From: Hadesarchaea archaeon
GTDB taxonomy: Archaea; Hadarchaeota; Hadarchaeia; Hadarchaeales; Hadarchaeaceae
Reading direction: 5' to 3'
Length of the DNA: 64,000 nt
NCBI GenBank assembly: GCA_029259175.1
Contig: JAPDJH010000001.1
Span: 1-64,000, forward strand
Under the pieces are notes generated by a model, which saw only the letters and a list, made by a program, of their open reading frames with translations, was not told where the DNA came from and searched no databases. Both the position numbers and the translations under genes were made by a program. The first letter of the stretch is position 1. The number at the start of each line of letters is the position of its first letter. This document shows positions 51,666 to 59,781 of the stretch, in pieces.

Positions 51666-52454
51666 TCACAGCCGTTTAACGGCCTTCACAAAATCGCCAA
51701 ACTTTTTCACCAGTGACTCGATCGCAAGCAGCACTATCTGATCCGGAGGCAAACCCCCCGTTGACTCCACCTTAAACACAAACTTCGACGGGTCTCCCGA
51801 GACCTCGATGGCCTCCGTGGGGCACGCTTCCACGCACGCCTTGCAGAGAGTGCATGAAAGCACATCCTCAACCTTGAGCTCCTTGTTCTCCAGCTTGAGC
51901 ACCCCTCTGGGACACGCCTCCACGCACTTTCCACACGCGGTGCATTTTTGTTCGTCGATTTTGATAACGGGCATGTATTTGTATCCCACCGCCGCCGTCT
52001 GCCACTTAGCGTGCTCCTTCCCGCGGCCAAGCCTGGCAATGGCCACGAGCTCTAACTTCTGACCATCGAGCAACCGCAGAATGGGGATGGAGGGGCTTAT
52101 GGGCTTGACCTGCTCATCCGAGGATTTCAAATCACCGCTGAGCACCGTTGCCGGCCCCTCAGCTTTCAAGGTCAGCTCAACCGAACACTTCGGACATCGC
52201 CCAGTACCGCACTTGCACTCATCGGGAAACACGTAGCCGCGGAGCGGAGTCTTAAGGGGGATCATGGCGAGCCGGTGCGCGAGCACCTCGTCGTACATCG
52301 CTGAGTCGTTGCGCACGAACTCCACTTCATCGATCGCCATCACCGGAACTTCCTCGAGCATCGCCCGGCGCAGAGTGTTGGCCAAGGCCGGCGTCGCATC
52401 AGAAAGGATGAAATGCAACTCGGCCCCATCGTGTTTGATCAGTTCAACTTCCAT
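51666..52454 (-). CDS. rpo3: DNA-directed RNA polymerase subunit Rpo3 (D)
   Basis: A 262-residue alpha-like subunit of archaeal RNA polymerase. The N-terminal dimerisation region has NTLRRAMLEEVPVMAIDEVEF, and a small zinc-like Cys group CKCGTGRCPKC (about 85-95) precedes an inserted ferredoxin domain with two complete four-cysteine clusters (CTACGKCVEACP and CTLCKACVEACP, about 172-222). The 2x[4Fe-4S] form is known from several methanogens and related euryarchaea. It is the last visible gene of the rps13-rps4-rps11-rpo3 operon. Confidence 0.96.
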   Translation of the reverse strand: MEVELIKHDGAELHFILSDATPALANTLRRAMLEEVPVMAIDEVEFVRNDSAMYDEVLAHRLAMIPLKTPLRGYVFPDECKCGTGRCPKCSVELTLKAEGPATVLSGDLKSSDEQVKPISPSIPILRLLDGQKLELVAIARLGRGKEHAKWQTAAVGYKYMPVIKIDEQKCTACGKCVEACPRGVLKLENKELKVEDVLSCTLCKACVEACPTEAIEVSGDPSKFVFKVESTGGLPPDQIVLLAIESLVKKFGDFVKAVKRL

Positions 52455-52500
52455 CTTATCCGAACTCCTACACGTCGAAGGATTTAAAACCCTTCACCTC

Positions 52501-52911
52501 TTAGACACGTCTCCCGCGCCTGCCTCCCGGCTTGCGGGTCCCATCATGTGGAATGGGAGTGACGTCCTCGATACGCCCTATGCGCAATCCGGCTCGAGCA
52601 AGCGCTCTAATGGCAGCTTGCGCTCCCGGACCAGGGATCTTGGGACCATGACCTCCCGGAGCGCGCACCTTGATATGAACTCCCTCGATACCTTTATCCA
52701 TAGCCTCCTGAGCAGCTCTAAACGCCGCTTGCATCGCCGCGTAGGGGGAGGACTCCTCGCGATCGGCTTTCACGATCATCCCACCCGACGCGCGAGCAAT
52801 AGTCTCTGCCCCGGTGAGATCGGTTATGTGCACGATGGTGTTATTAAACGAGGAATAGATGTGTGCCACGCCCCACTTTTCCCTTCGCTCCTGACCTTCC
52901 GGCATGGTCAC
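52501..52911 (-). CDS. rps11: Small ribosomal subunit protein uS11
   Basis: A 136-residue uS11 on the 30S platform. Typical strings are [32 protein letters not shown] (split across two motifs), SPYAAMQAA and the basic C-terminus ending [14 protein letters not shown]. Its start overlaps the rps4 stop by four bases. Confidence 0.97.
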   Translation of the reverse strand: MTMPEGQERREKWGVAHIYSSFNNTIVHITDLTGAETIARASGGMIVKADREESSPYAAMQAAFRAAQEAMDKGIEGVHIKVRAPGGHGPKIPGPGAQAAIRALARAGLRIGRIEDVTPIPHDGTRKPGGRRGRRV

Positions 52912-53465
52912 TCACTCGCAGTAGCGGCTTCCGTTTCGGCCGTTTCTCCGGCCTGCGCTTCGCTCACTTCTGTGACCTGTGCTGGTTTTGCCTCCCCTCT
53001 GGAAGGAAGCGACACCTCGATGAGCCCCTCCTCGCTCACCGGCACCATGTAGGTGGGCGACCTAACCCGCCGATTACCAATTTGCACGTGCCCATGAACT
53101 ATCAATTGCCTAGCATGCCTTGGGGTTCTCGCCAAACCCTTCTGGTACACCACCCATTGCAGAAAACGCTCGATCACTTTTTCCACAGTCAAGCTCAAGA
53201 CGTCGTCGAGGGTGGGATTCTCTCCCACCAAGCCGAACTTTTGTAGCCGCTCAAAGAGCTGTCGAGTCTCGAGTTCCGCCTGCTTTCCGGTCTTGGTGAG
53301 CAACAAGCGCGCTTGGGTTCTAAACGTGCGTAGGATGGTTTGGGCCTTCCAAATCTCGCGCTTCCGTCTGAGCCCGTACTTCCGGAGAAGCTGGTCCTCA
53401 TAGTCCATGCGTTCTTTTTCCCAGGGATGGCGAGGGGTTGTGTACTTCCTGCGCTGTCTCCTCAT
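52908..53465 (-). CDS. rps4: Small ribosomal subunit protein uS4
   Basis: A 185-residue uS4. It contains [12 protein letters not shown] near the N-terminus, the S4 RNA-binding domain (about 105-165, [30 protein letters not shown] in parts) and an Ala/Glu/Thr-rich acidic tail ([15 protein letters not shown]) typical of archaeal versions. It is coupled by four-base overlaps to rps13 and rps11. Confidence 0.96.
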   Translation of the reverse strand: MRRQRRKYTTPRHPWEKERMDYEDQLLRKYGLRRKREIWKAQTILRTFRTQARLLLTKTGKQAELETRQLFERLQKFGLVGENPTLDDVLSLTVEKVIERFLQWVVYQKGLARTPRHARQLIVHGHVQIGNRRVRSPTYMVPVSEEGLIEVSLPSRGEAKPAQVTEVSEAQAGETAETEAATASE

Positions 53466-53950
53466 TTCTTCTTCTCCTCCTTCTTCTCACCCGATGGCTG
53501 TCCCTCTTTCTTCCTGCTAACACCAACCGTCATCCCCTTTCTGCCGGTGGTTCTCGTGCGCTGCCCCCTAACCGGCAGCCCCAGTTCGTGTCGTATACCC
53601 CTTCTGCTCCGAATCCTGCGCTCCCTACCAATATCCGCCCTAACCGTGAGATCGATATCCATCTCCAACAGGTGCAGATCTTTCCCCGTAACGAAATCTT
53701 TGCGTCGGTTTAGAATCCAGCTCGGAATCCCGTGTTCAAGCGGATTTTTGAGCACCTGCTCCAGCTTGGCGATTTCCTCGTCGCTCAGCGCCCCCAGTCT
53801 TCTGAACGGATCCACCCCTGCCGCATACGCCACGGCCCGCGCAAAGCTGAAGCTCACTCCCTTAATCTGACACAGTGCTCTGTGAACCGCCTTTGTCCCG
53901 TCCAGGTCCTTCCCGACCAGACGAACCACGTGCTTGATTTCTTCCGCCAT
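53462..53950 (-). CDS. rps13: Small ribosomal subunit protein uS13
   Basis: A 162-residue uS13 contacting the 30S head and P-site. ATG 53950 (MAEEIKHVVRL) is preferred to the longer frame start at 53998 because GAGAGGTT lies upstream of it and archaeal S13 begins this way. Core motifs are DGTKAVHRALCQIKGVSF, RRGIRHELGLPVRGQRTRTTGRKG (split) and a lysine-rich end. A TATA-like TTTTTAAATC at about 53978-53987 (minus sense) marks the operon promoter. Confidence 0.95.
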   Translation of the reverse strand: MAEEIKHVVRLVGKDLDGTKAVHRALCQIKGVSFSFARAVAYAAGVDPFRRLGALSDEEIAKLEQVLKNPLEHGIPSWILNRRKDFVTGKDLHLLEMDIDLTVRADIGRERRIRSRRGIRHELGLPVRGQRTRTTGRKGMTVGVSRKKEGQPSGEKKEEKKK

Positions 53951-54301
53951 GTTCCAACCTCTCATAGATTTCTTTGTCGGATTTAAAAAGGTGAGCAAGC
54001 GCTGGGGAGGGGAGCGTGGCTTGAGGTCAAAAGGCCCCGGCCGACTACGAAGAACCGGGTTTTTCGTAAATTATCTGTGGAGCCGTCGGTGGGATTATAG
54101 GGCGCAGGTCAAACTTTGAGGGCTCAAGTTAAACGGCGCGAGATCCGAATCAGGCACTATCTATGGGAACTGTGAGTGTTTATTCTCTCATTGGCAAAAC
54201 AACAAAAAAGATTTAATATGCCGGTGCTCTAGTTAGATTGACCTGTCGGGGTGTCTACCTATCTAGGATAGGTCCCCCGGCCGGGATGATAACCTCGCTT
54301 T
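53951..54301. other. Intergenic region with rps13 promoter and a possible small RNA
   Basis: The left part contains the rps13 operon promoter. CAAGCGCTGGGGAG at 53996-54009 is repeated exactly at 54980-54993. On the plus strand a TATA-like AAGATTTAATATG (54210-54222) precedes a segment with the stem CCTATC-TAG-GATAGG enclosed by GGGG/CCCC near 54247-54276, then GATGATA. This could be a small RNA starting near 54240. A 95-codon frame over it has no ribosome binding site and is opposite a real gene. Confidence 0.4.
53996..54009 (+). repeat. tRNA-Ser-3'-end-like repeat, degenerate copy 1
   Basis: CAAGCGCTGGGGAG, followed by GGGAGCG. The core GCGCTGGGGAGGGGA differs by one base from GCGCCGGGGAGGGGA at 55606, which derives from the 3' end of tRNA-Ser. 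It may mark the outer left end of inserted modules between rps13 and tRNA-Ser. Confidence 0.4.
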
Positions 54302-54931
54302 CTAGAAGTGTTGCAGAATGTTTTCTAGCTCATGCCGGTCGATTTCGATGGCTGGTAATTTACCCAATCTCGCAAGCTTTGCCACAATATCTGCCAACCC
54401 GATACTTTCATTGTAGGAAGTGCCGATTTCTACGCTTGGATTTTCTCTCCTCAACTTGCGCAAAAGAAATGACACAGATGAACACAGAAATCTCATTTTG
54501 TTATAGTCGTAGTCCTTGTCGATAAGCACCACGTCTTCATTCCGAAGCTCGAGATTTTTCAACGTGAGAAAGATAACGGATGCCAGTAACCTAGCTTCTG
54601 GATCACGGAAGTACCTGAAATTCTTGAGGCATGAACCGTACACAGGAGACCTCAACACTGCTACCGAAAAAACGATACCGCGCTTTAGCGTTTCGATTTC
54701 CTTTTGGTTCAGGTACTTGCCATCGAGCCTCCTTCTCCTCAGCACGATGGGGAGCCTCTTTCCAACACTTTTCTTAAGCTCTTCCAGCAGCCCTCCCCGC
54801 ATTTGCTTAACAGCCGCGACCCACATAGGCAACTGATTTAGCTTACCTGAGGTGTCGATTCCAATTATCATCCTCGTCCTGTAGTTGTTCTCATGAGCTC
54901 CTTTAACTGTGAATTTTGGCAGGGATTCCAT
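54302..54931 (-). CDS. RNase H-fold protein resembling DUF3800
   Basis: About 209 residues from ATG 54931 (the open frame reaches a TTG at 55000). Acidic residues sit at the places expected in an RNase H fold: MIIGIDTSGKL (strand 1 Asp), LIDKDYDYNKM (Asp cluster) and NESIGLADIVAKLA near the C-terminus, where DUF3800 proteins have S-x-x-x-x-x-Q-x-A-D. The family is often found in defence islands and mobile elements. It may be a nuclease; catalytic competence is not certain. Flanked by repeats at 53996 and 54980. Confidence 0.65.
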   Translation of the reverse strand: MESLPKFTVKGAHENNYRTRMIIGIDTSGKLNQLPMWVAAVKQMRGGLLEELKKSVGKRLPIVLRRRRLDGKYLNQKEIETLKRGIVFSVAVLRSPVYGSCLKNFRYFRDPEARLLASVIFLTLKNLELRNEDVVLIDKDYDYNKMRFLCSSVSFLLRKLRRENPSVEIGTSYNESIGLADIVAKLARLGKLPAIEIDRHELENILQHF

Positions 54932-54979
54932 CAAAACTGGAACCGCCGGTGGGACAGCGAGTTGAAGGGCTTTTGACTT

Positions 54980-54993
54980 CAAGCGCTGGGGAG
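54980..54993 (+). repeat. tRNA-Ser-3'-end-like repeat, degenerate copy 2
   Basis: CAAGCGCTGGGGAG, exact 14-bp match to 53996-54009, 984 bp away, in the same orientation. It lies between the DUF3800-like gene and hicBA. Confidence 0.45.
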
Positions 54994-55067
54994 CTGGCAA
55001 AATTATGGCAAAAGACCTTGGGTCGCGAAGAGCATCTTTTTATTGAACAGAGCAGAAAATTAACCGT

Positions 55068-55310
55068 ATGAAAAGATTGTCGTATCGGGTCATACTCAGA
55101 AAGGAGCCGGAGGGCGGCTATACCGTGATTGTTCCTTCCTTACCTGGATGTGTTACGTATGGAAGTACTAAGAAGGAGGCTATAAAGATGGCGGAGGAAG
55201 CCATCGAGCTGTATTTGGAAAGCCTGCAGGAACACGGTGAGGAGATCCCAACCGAAGAACGCATCTTGGAGCACACCGTGACCGTGAAAGCACCTGAAGT
55301 TCATGCCTAA
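55068..55310 (+). CDS. hicB: HicB-family antitoxin
   Basis: An 80-residue HicB antitoxin with the partial RNase H fold: YRVILRKEPEGGYTVIVPSLPGC, then TYGSTKKEAIKMAEEAIELYLESL. It has no separate C-terminal DNA-binding domain beyond a short strand. A T-rich TATA-like stretch lies about 30 bases upstream of the ATG. The order antitoxin-toxin with an eight-base overlap is the reverse of the classic hicAB order but common in archaea. Confidence 0.92.
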   Translation: MKRLSYRVILRKEPEGGYTVIVPSLPGCVTYGSTKKEAIKMAEEAIELYLESLQEHGEEIPTEERILEHTVTVKAPEVHA

Positions 55311-55527
55311 GCTTCCAGTTCTCACGCCAGAAAAAGTCATCAAAGTGCTAAAAAGAAAGGGATTCGTTTTGGACAGGATCAAAGGGAGCCACCACTTATA
55401 TTATCATCCAGAAACCAAGCGAAGGGTTGTTGTTCCACTTCATAAAAAGGATCTACCGAAGGGGACCTTGCTCGAAATTTTGAGACAAGCCGGCATAAGT
55501 AAAGAAGAGCTAAGAGAACTGCTGTAA
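55303..55527 (+). CDS. hicA: HicA-family mRNA interferase toxin
   Basis: A 74-residue HicA with a double-stranded-RNA-binding-like fold. The catalytic histidine is in IKGSHHLYYHP (about residue 30), preceded by VIKVLKRKGFVLDR and followed by RVVVPLHKKDLPKGTLLEILRQAGI. HicA cleaves mRNA when not bound by HicB. Start ATG 55303 is inside hicB, giving translational coupling. Confidence 0.93.
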   Translation: MPKLPVLTPEKVIKVLKRKGFVLDRIKGSHHLYYHPETKRRVVVPLHKKDLPKGTLLEILRQAGISKEELRELL

Positions 55528-55606
55528 TCCACCCGCGTGCAGTGTATGGCATGGTATTCAGAAATCTTTCCAAAAACACGAAAGAACACTTTCAAAACAC
55601 AACGAG

Positions 55607-55623
55607 CGCCGGGGAGGGGATTT
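55607..55623 (+). repeat. Copy of the tRNA-Ser 3' end (att-like)
   Basis: CGCCGGGGAGGGGATTT, identical over 17 bases to 57195-57211, which is the tRNA-Ser discriminator base, acceptor strand and part of the T-arm. Same orientation, 1588 bp apart. This is the pattern left by site-specific integration at a tRNA 3' end. Confidence 0.65.
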
Positions 55624-55649
55624 TGGCACCTTTTTACTGGTAAAAACTC

Positions 55650-57062
55650 TCAATTACTTTTTTTGATAAGAACCACTACGCCAATTGCTATCACGACAAC
55701 AGCAATAGTGGCGATGACCCACAAAATTGGGAACTGGGAAACCTCGGTGAGCTTGACGGTTGCCTCGCCACCTGTTGAGCTGATAGAAGTACTCCCCATG
55801 TATCTCCCATCTGAAGTTTTGAAGTAAATTGTCCGTCCACCAAAGTCGGAGTTCTCTAATTCTATTTTGCCTTCATCATTGGTAGTACCAAGATAATTAG
55901 TGATCTGGTCGCTGGAGTAACCATAATAAATCTCGGCGTTAGCAAGGGGGGTTCCATCTATTTTGTTAAAAGTCAAAACAGCAAAGAGGAGGGTGCAAAA
56001 CGAATTGTCGCTGCTCTCTGAGTATTTGTTGCCTTCTCCTGCAAAGGACGCAGAAATAATTACGGGATCCGGAGAATAAATTTCTGGAGCAGTGAAAATA
56101 GCAGAAATTTGTCCTGCAGAATTCGTTTCGTGGTATAGTGGACTGATGGTGCCTGAACTTGCATGCCAACTAACGGTTTTATTTGCGAGAGGTTTTCCAT
56201 CAAAGGTAAGCGTGGCTGTCAAAACCATGTTTTCCTTGGGCAATAAGCGAAAGTCTCTTTGTGAAATACTCAGGGCGGTGGGGGGCACGATAATATGGAT
56301 TTTAGCATAATGTGCCCCGTCTCTGGTCACGATACAGTAAGTGTGCCCTATAACAGCGGGCGTGTCCAGACAATTGTAGAATTCATATAGTCCGACACCC
56401 AAAGAAGCATCTGGGGCCTCGGCAACGCTCTCCATGGGAACCGCGCCCATGTCGTGAATTCCCCCAGAGCCATTATTTGCCAAGAAAGAGTATGGGCAAT
56501 CTTCAGAATCGGAAAAATACAGGTCGGCTACTACGCCGGTCCTTGTGGCCGTGGAGAAAATGAATCCCCGGGGAAAGGGGTCAATGGAGTATAAAATGGT
56601 GGTCCCACTTGGCAGGTTGTCAGAGTAGAGGTCGGTTGTTCCGTTCGGTTGATAGACCCAGTTAAAAGCAACCCATTTTCGCCCATGGAGGATCAAATCC
56701 GGAACCTCTACCGTGCTCCCAGGAGGGGCTTCCGACGACCAAATAGTATACTGATCCCCACTGTAATCCTCCTTGGATGCTATGACCGAATAAAAATCGT
56801 TGCCAGAGAGAGGGGGCACGTTATCCATCATGTAAGATCCATCGACAGCGGTTGTCGTGCTCGCTACTACATTCCAAGATTGTCCATTAAGCCAGACTTC
56901 GATAGTTATCCCGCTGTGATCAGTTGCTTCCTCTAACATTGCTTTTCCCCTGATTGTTATGGTAGATTCTGACGCAACAACCGGAAAAGGCGTGGAGAGT
57001 AAGATCAGTAGTAGTGTGGCTGAGCTGATAACAACAAAAATTGAAGTCTTACTCTTACTCAT
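55650..57062 (-). CDS. Secreted Ig-like surface protein with C-terminal anchor
   Basis: A 470-residue protein with a signal peptide (about 1-30), a carboxypeptidase-regulatory-like beta-sandwich (about 34-110, with AMLEEATDHSGITIEVW and VDGSYMMDNVPP), a middle beta domain (120-265), a Big1/invasin-like Ig domain (about 270-360, KENMVLTATLTFDGKPLANKTVSW) and another short Ig-like module (GTPLANAEIYYGYS). It ends in a membrane helix (about 445-465) and lysines. No catalytic motif. It is the only gene between two direct copies of the tRNA-Ser 3' end, and lower in GC than its neighbours. Confidence 0.75.
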   Translation of the reverse strand: MSKSKTSIFVVISSATLLLILLSTPFPVVASESTITIRGKAMLEEATDHSGITIEVWLNGQSWNVVASTTTAVDGSYMMDNVPPLSGNDFYSVIASKEDYSGDQYTIWSSEAPPGSTVEVPDLILHGRKWVAFNWVYQPNGTTDLYSDNLPSGTTILYSIDPFPRGFIFSTATRTGVVADLYFSDSEDCPYSFLANNGSGGIHDMGAVPMESVAEAPDASLGVGLYEFYNCLDTPAVIGHTYCIVTRDGAHYAKIHIIVPPTALSISQRDFRLLPKENMVLTATLTFDGKPLANKTVSWHASSGTISPLYHETNSAGQISAIFTAPEIYSPDPVIISASFAGEGNKYSESSDNSFCTLLFAVLTFNKIDGTPLANAEIYYGYSSDQITNYLGTTNDEGKIELENSDFGGRTIYFKTSDGRYMGSTSISSTGGEATVKLTEVSQFPILWVIATIAVVVIAIGVVVLIKKSN

Positions 57063-57194
57063 TTCATCCCACCTTCCTTCATCAAGTCACGTATTATAAT
57101 GATTTCGTTTCGGAGCCCACCGGCAACCCTCGAAAAGCTCACATCACATTTTTGACGGCAGATACCGCCGTCTGATGAGAAGTTGACTTTATGA

Positions 57195-57279
57195 CGCCGG
57201 GGAGGGGATTTGAACCCCTGAGGCCCAAAGGGCCACGAGCTCTCCAGGCTCGCGCGCTACCTGGCTACGCCACCCCGGC
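57195..57279 (-). tRNA. tRNA-Ser (GGA)
   Basis: Class II tRNA on the minus strand: acceptor GCCGGGG/CCCCGGC, anticodon stem CGAGC/GCTCG with loop CTGGAGA (anticodon GGA), variable arm TGGCCC-TTT-GGGCC, T-arm AGGGG-TTCAAAT-CCCCT and discriminator G. Unlike the three other tRNAs here it does not encode CCA (TCA follows), consistent with a junction at its 3' end. Confidence 0.92.
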
Positions 57280-57373
57280 CATCCAATACTTAACCCCAAT
57301 GCTTCTTTTGAGTTTTTGTGAAACACAACGCTAAAAAGGGTCTTCACATGAGTTAGAAAGGTGAGGTGAGCGG

Positions 57374-57607
57374 GTGAGACGAGCAAGCAAGCTCTTGGGG
57401 ATGCGCATTTACAGCGATCGCGGGAAGTACATAGGAGCGATTGAAGACGTCGTGATCGAGGACCGCGAAGGCGTGGTGGTGGGCCTTGTCTTCGGGAAGA
57501 AAGCAGGACGAGCACTCACCATTCCCTATAAGAGCATAATGGCGATCGGAGACATCGTGTTGGTGTACTCCAAGCGAGAAGAAGAAACGGGCGGTGTGCC
57601 CTCGTGA
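57374..57607 (+). CDS. PRC-barrel domain protein
   Basis: A 77-residue single PRC-barrel: ASKLLGMRIYSDRGKYIGAIEDVVIE, VVGLVFGK, then ALTIPYKSIMAIGDIVLVY. Such small beta-barrels bind RNA or proteins, and archaeal stand-alone forms have been linked to ribosome or cell-division functions. GTG 57374 follows GGTGAGGTGAG. The stop overlaps the start of the carbonic-anhydrase-like gene by four bases. Confidence 0.87.
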   Translation: MRRASKLLGMRIYSDRGKYIGAIEDVVIEDREGVVVGLVFGKKAGRALTIPYKSIMAIGDIVLVYSKREEETGGVPS

Positions 57608-58125
57608 TCCAGGAGTTCGGCAAGAAAAAACCCAGAATCCACCCCACTGCAATGATTCATCCATCAGCAGTTATCATTGGAGATGTGGAAATAGGAGCGC
57701 ACTCGAGTGTATGGCCCGGGGCGGTGCTACGGGGTGATTTCGGCAAAATCACGATCGGACGCTACACCTGCATTCAGGACAACGCGGTCGTGCACGTCGG
57801 CGATATCTACGATGGAAAACCGCGTTACGCTTCGGTCAAAATCGGGGACTATGTGATAGTCGGCCACCAGGCGCTGATTCACGGAGCCACCATCGAGAAC
57901 CAGACTGTTATCGGCGGAGGCGCAACTGTGTTCAATCGTGCGCGCGTCAGACGGGGAGCGATCGTGGGTTTGGGAGCTGTGGTGCTAAGAGACGCCGAGA
58001 TCCCGCCAAAAACCATCGTAGTCGGTGTTCCTGCCAGACCGTTGCGTGCCCTCACTCCCCAGGAATACAAGAACATTAAAACCCAAGCGCTGAACTACGC
58101 AAGGCTGGCTGAGCGCTATCGCTGA
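57604..58125 (+). CDS. Gamma-class carbonic anhydrase family protein
   Basis: A 173-residue left-handed beta-helix protein made of hexapeptide repeats. The zinc ligands of gamma carbonic anhydrases are at the right places: His in NAVVHVG (about residue 62), and GHQALIHGA with two histidines (about 87-92). Gln and Asn residues of the family are also present (QDNAV). It may hydrate CO2 or be one of the related YrdA-type proteins. GTG 57604 overlaps the PRC-barrel stop. Confidence 0.85.
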   Translation: MIQEFGKKKPRIHPTAMIHPSAVIIGDVEIGAHSSVWPGAVLRGDFGKITIGRYTCIQDNAVVHVGDIYDGKPRYASVKIGDYVIVGHQALIHGATIENQTVIGGGATVFNRARVRRGAIVGLGAVVLRDAEIPPKTIVVGVPARPLRALTPQEYKNIKTQALNYARLAERYR

Positions 58126-58634
58126 CGCTTCTTCAGCTTCCGCAAGCCCACGTCCAGGAGGAGGTCGATATCCGAGGGTAGGAACTCGCACAACGCCTCC
58201 CCGTGGTTCCGCATGATCTCCAATTTTTGCCTGGGGTACTTGATCGAGTACATCACTCGACAGCGATCGGAATACCTGGAGAATTGGACGCCCAGCACGC
58301 CCAAAAACAATCTGACAGGGGCGGAGCCACTCGTGTAGTTGAATATCACCTCGTGCTCAAAAATATCCACAGCTTTGAGCAACTCAAGCAAACAATCTCT
58401 AATCGACTTGGGGTTGAACACGTCGCACTGTTTGAAGATCACTCGCGTGCGTGTTTTCCTCGCTTCTTCCACTATCAGGTCCCGGTTTTTCTTCTCGAAG
58501 GAGGGATGAACATAATTTAGCTGATACTCAGAACACACGATGTAGGCGACATCGGGCTTGAGCTTGCGGATCGAAAGAAGTACTGGAATTGGGACCTCTC
58601 CCAGCCCTTGAATGAGGACGCGCATCACATTCAT
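58116..58634 (-). CDS. CARF-like Rossmann-fold protein without effector domain
   Basis: A 172-residue protein that looks like a single CARF domain. The opening strand-loop-helix VLIQGLGEVPIPVLLSIRKLKPDVAYIVCSE (residues 6-36, read in parts) and the motif VIFNYTSGSAPVRLFLGVLG (about 96-115), equivalent to the N-x-T-G-G-T-K of CRISPR-associated Rossmann folds, are the basis. These domains bind cyclic oligoadenylates in type III CRISPR immunity. No nuclease, HTH or CRISPR locus is visible nearby, and G-T-K is replaced by G-S-A, so another ligand is possible. The frame is convergent with the carbonic-anhydrase-like gene, overlapping by ten bases. Confidence 0.6.
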   Translation of the reverse strand: MNVMRVLIQGLGEVPIPVLLSIRKLKPDVAYIVCSEYQLNYVHPSFEKKNRDLIVEEARKTRTRVIFKQCDVFNPKSIRDCLLELLKAVDIFEHEVIFNYTSGSAPVRLFLGVLGVQFSRYSDRCRVMYSIKYPRQKLEIMRNHGEALCEFLPSDIDLLLDVGLRKLKKRQR

Positions 58635-58655
58635 TTCGACGACATCTGATAAAAA

Positions 58656-59723
58656 CTACTCGAGCGGAATGTAGGTCGTCTCCAGACGATCAAACGTTGG
58701 GTACTCCTCCACAAGCGCGAATCGAAGTGAGGGCTCAAGCTTGCTCAGCTTCTCAGCCAGCCGCCAGTGGATCTCCAGCCGCCGTTTCTGGAAATCCACA
58801 TAAACGTCCTTCGGAGAAAGAGAGTACCTGCGGATAAGCCGTTGCCTCGTTGACCTCAGCTGGCTTAAGGACAAACCCTCAATCACTCCCTTGAAGAGAA
58901 GACCCTCCTCGGTTATCTCTTCGTGCGGCTTGGCGATGTGGAGCGCCTTTCGGATCAAACGGTTTTTCAGCTGTACGGCGTCCTTCAAACGGCTTGGGCA
59001 GTAGTGGACGCTCATGTCCACATGTGTGCTGGCCCATTCTAATACTCGCTTCGCCGTTCGCTCACTGCCCCGCACGGCCATCGAGGTCTCGGATTTCAGC
59101 TGAAATCCTCTCTCCAGCAAAGCACGAGCATTCGTTTCCGAGAACTCGAGCTCGTTCAGATTTGCAAAACGGCAACCAATCGAATCGAGACGTCCGAGAT
59201 ACTCAATCAACCGCTTCTCCGTCTTCGGTATCGCCGGCAGCTCCACGCCCGCATTCAATCCAGCTTTCAGTGCTCTCTCGACCGGCTCGATAGTCCACGT
59301 GTGGAAGCGAATTTCGTCTAGGCCCGCCCGTCTGAGTGCCTCGAGCTTTGACATCGGAAGATCAGCACAGCAATAGAGATGCACATGGTGCTCGCGCCCG
59401 AATTCCTTTTTCAGCAACTTAATAAATCTCAACAAGCGGCGAAAACGGAGTGTTGGGCTTCCACCAGTCAGACCGGTTCCTAGAGCGTTCATCTCGCGTG
59501 CCTCCCTGAGCACGTCAGCCCACCGCCTCACAGGACGCTCGTTTGCGTAGACTACATCTTTGTTTTTGCGTTTTTCCGACAAAGGACAGTAAAAACACCC
59601 GCGATCACATAATCCGGTAACGAACAAAACGAGCTTTGCTCCCTTAACGCACAACCGGCATCCGTGCGGCATCTCCCCCACCAACAGTGACCCCGCCTTC
59701 GTCTGTCGGATTTTCCTAGCCAT
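58656..59723 (-). CDS. Radical SAM protein (COG2108-like)
   Basis: A 355-residue radical SAM enzyme. The [4Fe-4S] motif is LCDRGCFYCPLSEKR (C-x3-C-x2-C, about residues 39-46), preceded by a pair of cysteines in CRLCVKGAK that may bind a second metal. TGGSPTLRF is the glycine-rich SAM-binding strand. The C-terminal part is basic and helical. The substrate is unknown; family members may modify peptides or activate partner proteins. It lies 21 bases upstream of the CARF-like gene on the same strand, so they may share a transcript. Confidence 0.85.
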   Translation of the reverse strand: MARKIRQTKAGSLLVGEMPHGCRLCVKGAKLVLFVTGLCDRGCFYCPLSEKRKNKDVVYANERPVRRWADVLREAREMNALGTGLTGGSPTLRFRRLLRFIKLLKKEFGREHHVHLYCCADLPMSKLEALRRAGLDEIRFHTWTIEPVERALKAGLNAGVELPAIPKTEKRLIEYLGRLDSIGCRFANLNELEFSETNARALLERGFQLKSETSMAVRGSERTAKRVLEWASTHVDMSVHYCPSRLKDAVQLKNRLIRKALHIAKPHEEITEEGLLFKGVIEGLSLSQLRSTRQRLIRRYSLSPKDVYVDFQKRRLEIHWRLAEKLSKLEPSLRFALVEEYPTFDRLETTYIPLE

Positions 59724-59781
59724 CGAGCACGCCCCACCCCTTTATAAACCCCCCTGCTCATTTACCTTTAGGTTGGAGGGT

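Noticed and set aside
54238-54525. A 95-codon plus-strand frame
   Set aside because: It starts with TTG without a ribosome binding site and lies mostly antisense to the RNase H-like gene.
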